Below the pieces are notes generated by a model that had not been told where the DNA came from, ran no database searches, and saw nothing but the letters and a program-made list of their open reading frames with translations. This document shows positions 58,050 to 64,000 of a DNA stretch of 64,000 nt, piece after piece; within the stretch, counting starts at the first letter, position 1; each line of letters begins with the position of its first letter. This stretch comes from Panax quinquefolius (Eukaryota; Streptophyta; Magnoliopsida; Apiales; Araliaceae), in contig CM035170.1 in the NCBI GenBank assembly GCA_020205615.1, forward strand, positions 43,711,807 to 43,775,806, in the 5' to 3' direction. The position numbers were made by a program, and so were the translations under genes.

Positions 58050-61000
58050 TGTTGAATATGAAGCTTAGGTAGGAATACCTGAGACCAATAACCGTAATGA
58101 TTAGGATAAGATCTAACTCATATAGAGTTAGTCGGTCGGTAAAATTCAAAGACGAATCTCGACGAGGTAAAAGATACAGAATTCCCTAACTCTGATAATA
58201 AAGTTGAACAGTAGTGATGAATAGATCGAGTCTAAAAGACTGAAAGTACAGTAATAGGAGATCGTAAAACAAAACGATCAAGATATAGAAATGAATCATA
58301 ATATATACGATGAGATCACCCCGTGATCGGATAAGGTTATAGTATGGAATAAGAATCAATCTGATGATTAAAAAGTTAACAGCAAGATTGATGGGTGTCA
58401 GTTGTACTATGAAAACTCATGAAAGAGTTATAAATTATGAATATGGATTAAATGAAATTCGTATTGAGAAGGGAGTTAAGATTAGGTGGGGATTCAATTG
58501 AGGATTCATGTCGGCAGCTGAGTTGTATGATTCCTTGTGTGGGCGGGGAATTGTACTTGGTGTAAAAACTACTTAGTTCTTACAATGATAATCATTGAAA
58601 TGTTTGTGTCTCGCTATTTGATATATGCATTTTAAGAGGGTGATTCATTTCTCATGTGTATAACAGATAGATAGGTCATAGGTAGAGGATATAAAGTTAA
58701 GTACAAGTTCTTAAAACTCATACTTATGTGACATTCTTGACTCATAGTTATATGAAATGTTTATGAACCCCTAAGCGAATGGACACCAAAGGTCTGACTA
58801 TGACAAGTTCTTAAACTCATATGATTGTGGCAAGTAAATGAACTCATAAGTGTGGTTTGACGAACTGGGTATAGTTGTGTGTAAACAGAATATTGAGGAT
58901 AATAGGAACAGATAGATTGTTAAGCAAATGATTATTAGTGGAGACATAAGTTTTCCAAAACTTCTAGCTATGCTAGACTTCAAAATTGTGACATCAAGCT
59001 AAATACGCACTTTGTGCTTTTGAAAAATATATATACATACATATATATATACACGTAGACTCGTAATCATTTTTGAAACGGTTTAAAGTATAGTCTATGC
59101 TACTTATTTCAGCTAGACACAAATGATTTGAAATATCAAAATATATTTTATTTATCACTCATGTACCATGTAACCTAATGCAAAGATGATAAAAGTTGAT
59201 AGAGTTGTAAATGCAGGAATACTTAGTGCGAATTCGATCTGAAAATCATTGTTCCACTATTGTATGATGTGTTATGACAAAGTCCACTACTAAAAAATTG
59301 ACCTATAGCTACTACGATCGTCGAAATATCATAGCCATAAAAAAAACTCAATAAACTAAATGTTTTAACGACGGTCGGCGACCGTCGCTATAGAAGCCGT
59401 CGGTAAAACTTTTAGGGACGGTCTTTTGGCCTATAGCGACGGTCGCCGACCGTCGCTATAGGTCATGACAAAATCGTGTATATATGTTTATAGCTACGCT
59501 CGACGACCGTCGCTATAGGTCTGTGTTTTATAGAACACTATAGCTACGGTCGATGACCGTCACTATAGCCTTTTTATATTTAAAAAAAATTAATTAATAA
59601 TGCAAATTTATTCAACAAAACACAAATACAATATAAATAAAATATACAAAATATTATATACATCATTTAAAATCATTCACATTACAACATTGCAATATAA
59701 TAGTTGAATAATTCAACTCCTCAAATATGATGATCATTATTATACCAAACTACTAAATTAATAACTTTTACAATCTATCAATACAATACAATATTTTAGT
59801 TACATTAAGAAGAGATGTTGAACTCGAGCAGAGATACTAAACTAATAACTACAAGAAAGTCCTTGTTTCCTTGCAACCCATTTCGATCTAGTTGATTCAC
59901 GCCTACAACCCGAGTAAAATGAACTGTTGTTGCTATTTTTTTTAAGAAAAAAGATACCAAGTCTAGCATTAGATATAGTTCAACAATCATAAATTACACC
60001 TTTTAAACCATAATATCCAAACACATTACAAAAAATATGACACACAACACAACTACCCTTTTTCCTTTCTCAACCACCTTTTCTTCCTCAATCTCTTAAA
60101 CAATTTTGAATGCAAGTCATATTTCCCCAACCAAAAATGAATATAAATTCTTGAGTGAGAAGAGAAGTAACATATTCACTCACTCACGGCTGGAAATATC
60201 AATTCTCTTCTCCCTCCAGGCTCGAGCAAAAACATTTCACCATGTGTCACTAGGCAGATGATCACAAACTGAAAATAAAACTAACTTGAACAAATTAAGA
60301 TAACTATACATAATAACAAGTTAAGATAAAAGAATGTAGTTAGAAATGAAGCTTTGACAAGACAGAGTCAACTCACTTGAACAAATTAAGATAACTATAC
60401 ATAATAACTAGGCTATTGTGGCACATGGAGAATTTCTATCAAGATGGTGTCTCTACTACCATTTATGTCTATGTACCATGGATCTATTGCTTCATAATCA
60501 AGTCTAAAATAACAAGGCCTACCCATATGATTTACTTGAATATTGCCATAATACAAAATTTCGCTTTGCAAAAATCACAGAAAAGTTCCATGGAACGAGA
60601 ACAATAATAAAAAGTCTAAACACTATCGTACTGGAATATCACAAAAACTATATATAAGGTCAGAGTATATCAATTTCCTCATGATTCATTCCAAATATTG
60701 CCAAAAAAAGTCATCACTAATTGCACCGGCTCAAAGCTATCCTCAAACGGACTGTTAATACAGTACGGCATCATGACGTCATTCTCGAAAATATTTTCAA
60801 AAATTTTAATTTGCCAACGGGATTTGGCTACACCTAAATAATTCGATTGAATTGAACTATTGATATGAGTCTACGCTATTCGATTCAGCTAGACAAACAT
60901 TTATGAAAACTCTAAGTGTTCATTGAAAGAAATTTCCCGAACCAAATTATTTTGGTGCGGAATCCAATAAGACTGAGGTAAAAGTTTAAGCGCCCAAGGC

Positions 61001-61255
61001 GGATAATTGGAACAAATTGTTCCGACCAGCAGTACTTGATCAGTACAGGGCATATCGGGCTAATCACCCTTTGTGTCTGTAAGTTATGACGGTTTGCGGA
61101 TGAATTTCCATATAACCTTTGGGAACATGACAGACAAATAGTCTATATGACTCCTCAGCAAAATTTGAAAATTATTACTCTTGTGAGTGGTGTATTGGGT
61201 AGCATGTGATGCTATGTATGTATAGTGTATGGTGTATGGGGTAAGGTGTAAGGTA
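58050..61255 (+). other. Non-coding interior of TE-H
   Basis: No ORF above about 70 codons has recognisable homology. 59025-59060 is an AT/AC-rich microsatellite. 59285 onward has a CACTA-type terminus. A perfect 33 bp direct repeat beginning CTTGAACAAATTAAG lies at 60285-60317 and 60375-60407. 60740-61240 looks like a fragment of another LTR: TTTTGGTGCGGAATCC near 60953 and GGGCTAATCACCC near 61048 match the order in the solo LTR at 51740-51850. Confidence 0.7.
59285..59580 (+). mobile_element. CACTA-type transposon terminus with subterminal inverted repeats
   Basis: Begins CACTACTAAAAAATTG, a CACTA-type terminal repeat, followed by subterminal repeats of CTATAGCGACGGTCG in both orientations (59364-59390, 59430-59462, 59500-59520, 59543-59570). 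59430-59462 is a perfect 16 bp inverted repeat around one base. I found no matching right terminus or transposase downstream, so the right border is unknown; the element may extend into the AT-rich 59580-60740 segment. Confidence 0.65.
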
Positions 61256-61291
61256 AATTTCGAGGACGAAATTTTTAGAAGAAGGGATGAA
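61256..61291 (+). promoter_or_regulatory. Hairpin and purine-rich tract before the TE-H 3' LTR
   Basis: AATTTCG-AGGA-CGAAATT (61256-61273), then AGAAGAAGGGA directly upstream of the LTR start. The hairpin persists although the pol frame that overlaps it in TE-K is absent here. Confidence 0.7.
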
Positions 61292-64000
61292 TGTGACAAT
61301 CCGAGAATTTTGAATATTTTTAAAATTTTTATGAAATGATTTAAGGTTCAAAATTAAAACCTAGATAGAAAATTAGTGTATGCATTTAATATTTTTAAGA
61401 ATGAATTTTGAGATTTCAAAATTCTGTGAAGGATTTAGGTTAATTATTTTGGATTAAGGGAATACGTGAATATGTTCTGTGTATATGTGTACAGTATGTG
61501 GTTAAGGGTCAAGGGTTGACCAGATAAACGATATCTGTAACAAACCCTAAGTATATATTAAGAACGTCAACGTTCGGTTAAAAAACCCTAGCGAATTATA
61601 AGAAACCCTAGAAATCGGTTCTAGAAACCCTAATTTCGGTTCCAAGAATTCGAAACGCTAATTCGGTGCATGAAACCCTAAATTGAGAACCTAATGGCGT
61701 AAGTGTAAATAATTATAAGATTAATTAGGGTTAATCTTAACAAATTGGTTATAAAACCCTAATTTCAAAATTTGAAACCCTAATTTCTGGTTTAGGAACC
61801 CTAATTTATAATTAGGGAAAACCTAAAAGTTAATTAAATAATTTTTATGTTAATTAGGAAATATTAATTCTAATTATAAAGTTATGAGTAATTAGAAAAC
61901 CGTAATTACGAAATCTAATTAATAAATTAAAAATATTATTGTTATAATTAAAACCCTAATTCTGGGTTAAAACCCTAATGATCAATTTTGACCCTAATTG
62001 CCAAATTAGCGATTTTAATTAGGAAATACTAATCCTAATTATTAAGATTTAAATTATAATTAAGAAATTTTAATATAATTAGAAAATTCTAATTATAATT
62101 TAGAAATAATAATTTCTATTTTTGAAGATCTAAATTTGGAAATTTTAAAAAATCAAATTGCTAAACTTGAGGGTTCAGACCCTAAACCCTAAAAGTTTTC
62201 CAAACCCTAAACCCTCCCAAACCCTAAATCCTAAGGGTTTGGCCAATGTCAAAAATGCCATTAAATTTGTATGTGAAAAGACTAAAATGCCCTTAGTGCA
62301 TTATTGTGACTTAACTTGCAAGAGTTGATCTAGTGTAGTGGTTGGACCAACCCTAGCCCTAGCTCATGACTTTTATATCCAGCAATCTCAGCTAATTTGA
62401 CAGCCCATTACATTGCATTATTGCATTTTTTAGAGATTAAAGAGAGAGAAAGACTACTTGATTTTTCATTCTCTCCAACCCTTTCTCTCTCTCTAAAAAT
62501 TCGGGAATGGGGAATGTAAGAGAGTGTTAAGATAAGCCAAGAACACTTCATTGCTAGCCTAGATCAGATCACTATGACCAAAATCAAAAATCAAAGCTCA
62601 AAAGGTATAAGAACCCTAAATTTCGAAATCTCTTGATTTTATGTTTGATGTTGTAATTGATTGTTTAAAGTTGTGTTAGAAGGTGTCTATAAGTGATCTG
62701 GGTTGATAGATCAAGGATCCATATCATGTAGATGCACGAAATCAAGATTTTTGAAACTGACTTAGAACCCTAAAAGGTCACTGACAAGCAAATGTCGGTG
62801 GTCATGTAGATCTCTTTCTGTTTTTTGATTTTTCTTGTTTTATGTTATAAATATGTTCTTTGTCATGAGGACTATGATATACAACAAGAAACAAGGCCAG
62901 ATCCTTAGTATATTAAGAGATACAAGTGGTCAAACCGCGTTGACTGTTCACAGAAAATGTTTCTGGGTAACCCAGATTTCCCAGCAGTCATCTTACAACA
63001 TTTAGCAGGCCATAGATCGTGTTGTGCGTTAGTTGAATAGTCAATTTATTGTTTGTTTGTTATAGTTTGGTATGTATACTACATATTAAAGTCCTTATAA
63101 CAACCAGATCCATATCAGGATCAAAGAAAATCACGGTCAAAACCACGTTGACCAACTGGCCGGAAGGAGATTCTGGGTAACCCAGAATCTTCAAAGACCA
63201 GTTTTTGACCATACGTTTGACCGACCCAGATCTTGTGTAGGAGATGTTGTTATGCTTCTAAGATACTCTATAATTGTACTATTACATAATTACTACATTT
63301 AGAGACCATTATATATAACAAACCGAACCCAGATTCAAAGTTATGAGGCTTCAAAGTAGAGCCTAGCAACTGTTCTTCATTTCTAGAAAACCCAGAAATG
63401 AAGAACAGCTCTGACATGATGTTCTAGAACCTAGATCTCATATATATGATATGTTATGGACATGAAATTGATTAATGATGCTCACTGTCGATGAGTTTTA
63501 CGGGCAGCGAGAACACACTACTGGCGACAGTTTAAATACGCTTTATGCCCTTTTAGCGACAGTTTAATTAAGAAATTAATTATTAATTTAGAAAATAATT
63601 TATTTTAATAAATAAATCAAAATAAATGGTTTTTAATTATTAAAAATACATAATAAATTCTAAAAATTATTTTAAATTAAAAAAATAGTTTTTAATTATT
63701 TAGAGTATATTTCATAAATATTTAGTATTTTGGAATATAAATGGTATTTAATTTATTTAATTATAATATTAAATAAATTATTTAAAATAATTTTAATACA
63801 TGAAAAAAAGCATGAAAATAATATTATGGTATAAAAAATATTTTAAGTTATTTTAGTGACTTTTAATATTTTAGGATGAATTTCATTAATTAATTAATAT
63901 TAATGATAGTTAATTTATTTAATAAATATAATAAATAAATTATAGAAAAATAGAATTAATGCTTTATAAATTATATAAAATGATTTAAGTGTTAGAAAAT
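61292..64000 (+). repeat. 3' LTR of TE-H, cut by the window end
   Basis: TGTGACAATCCGAG start; collinear with 54128 onward. A deletion of about 0.1 kb near 63480 relative to the 5' LTR. Telobox segment at about 61560-62235. The rest of the LTR and the right target copy lie outside. Confidence 0.9.

Larger units (their letters stand above)
54128..64000 (+). mobile_element. TE-H: LARD-like element (large LTRs, non-coding interior)
   Basis: 5' LTR 54128-58035, tRNA-Met-type primer site 58037, interior 58036-61291 without any gag or pol homology that I can see, hairpin and polypurine end, and 3' LTR from 61292, cut by the window end. The LTRs are roughly 95% similar by eye in their first kilobase. 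Termini, primer site and the pre-PPT hairpin point to Tekay/Del relatives as the parent lineage. Confidence 0.87.

Noticed and set aside
59580..60740. Full CACTA element with transposase
   Set aside because: No right terminus matching CACTACTAAAAAATTG and no transposase-like frame was found; only the left end is supported.
1..64000. Host genes, tRNA, rRNA or organelle insertions
   Set aside because: Every long frame is explained by retrotransposon proteins, or lies in an LTR without homology; no cloverleaf or rRNA motif was recognised by eye. A tRNAscan and protein search would settle this.

Overview
This 64 kb window is plant nuclear repeat DNA made entirely of nested LTR retrotransposons. 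I see no host gene, tRNA or rRNA. The evidence for a plant is: (1) Athila-type Ty3/gypsy elements with tRNA-Asp primer sites and an env-like third ORF; (2) Tekay/Del-like chromovirus relatives with tRNA-Met-type primer sites and a C-terminal chromodomain; (3) plant telomere-type AAACCCTA motifs; (4) a CACTA-type terminus. The base composition is AT-rich and the nesting is deep, as in a large angiosperm genome, probably a eudicot. I cannot name the species.

Layout. 1-7694 and 23491-25581 are one Athila-like element (TE-A), split by a second Athila-like element (TE-C, 7695-23490, target duplication GCGGG). TE-C has gag, protease and the env-like gene but lacks reverse transcriptase, RNase H and integrase. 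It is itself interrupted by a 4.1 kb solo LTR (14680-18752) and, inside its 3' LTR, by an antisense solo LTR (20144-23216, duplication CTTAG). TE-A's LTR (23943-25581) is followed directly by a second primer site and gag (TE-A', to 26139), so two TE-A copies stand in tandem sharing one LTR. TE-A' gag is broken by TE-D (26140-32902), a Tekay-like element deleted from gag to integrase, with two ends that do not look like the same LTR family.

32903-40593 is a minus-strand Tekay-like element (TE-F) with one LTR and a truncated pol. 40594-41727 plus 52405-52947 is the 3' part of an older LTR (TE-G). It is split by a solo LTR of the TE-F family (41728-52404, duplication GTAGC), which in turn holds a complete but internally deleted element, TE-K (42438-50239, duplication TGTTA). 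52948-54080 is an antisense LTR fragment standing head-to-head with TE-H (54128 to the window end). TE-H is a LARD-like element with 3.9 kb LTRs around 3.3 kb of non-coding interior that contains a CACTA-type terminus.

All coding regions are damaged by stops, frameshifts or deletions, so these are relics. The most interesting signals lie outside the ORFs. Diverged Tekay-like LTR families share a block that looks like a branch point, a splice acceptor and then a short Lys/Ser/Gly-rich reading frame. Acceptor-like AGs sit just upstream of each ORF start. Two elements share an acidic coiled-coil ORF upstream of gag. A GC-rich module is repeated in the LTR and in front of the env-like gene of both Athila elements. 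GAATATTC boxes are spaced at exactly 19 bp in diverged LTRs. A hairpin next to the polypurine tract shows a compensatory base change.
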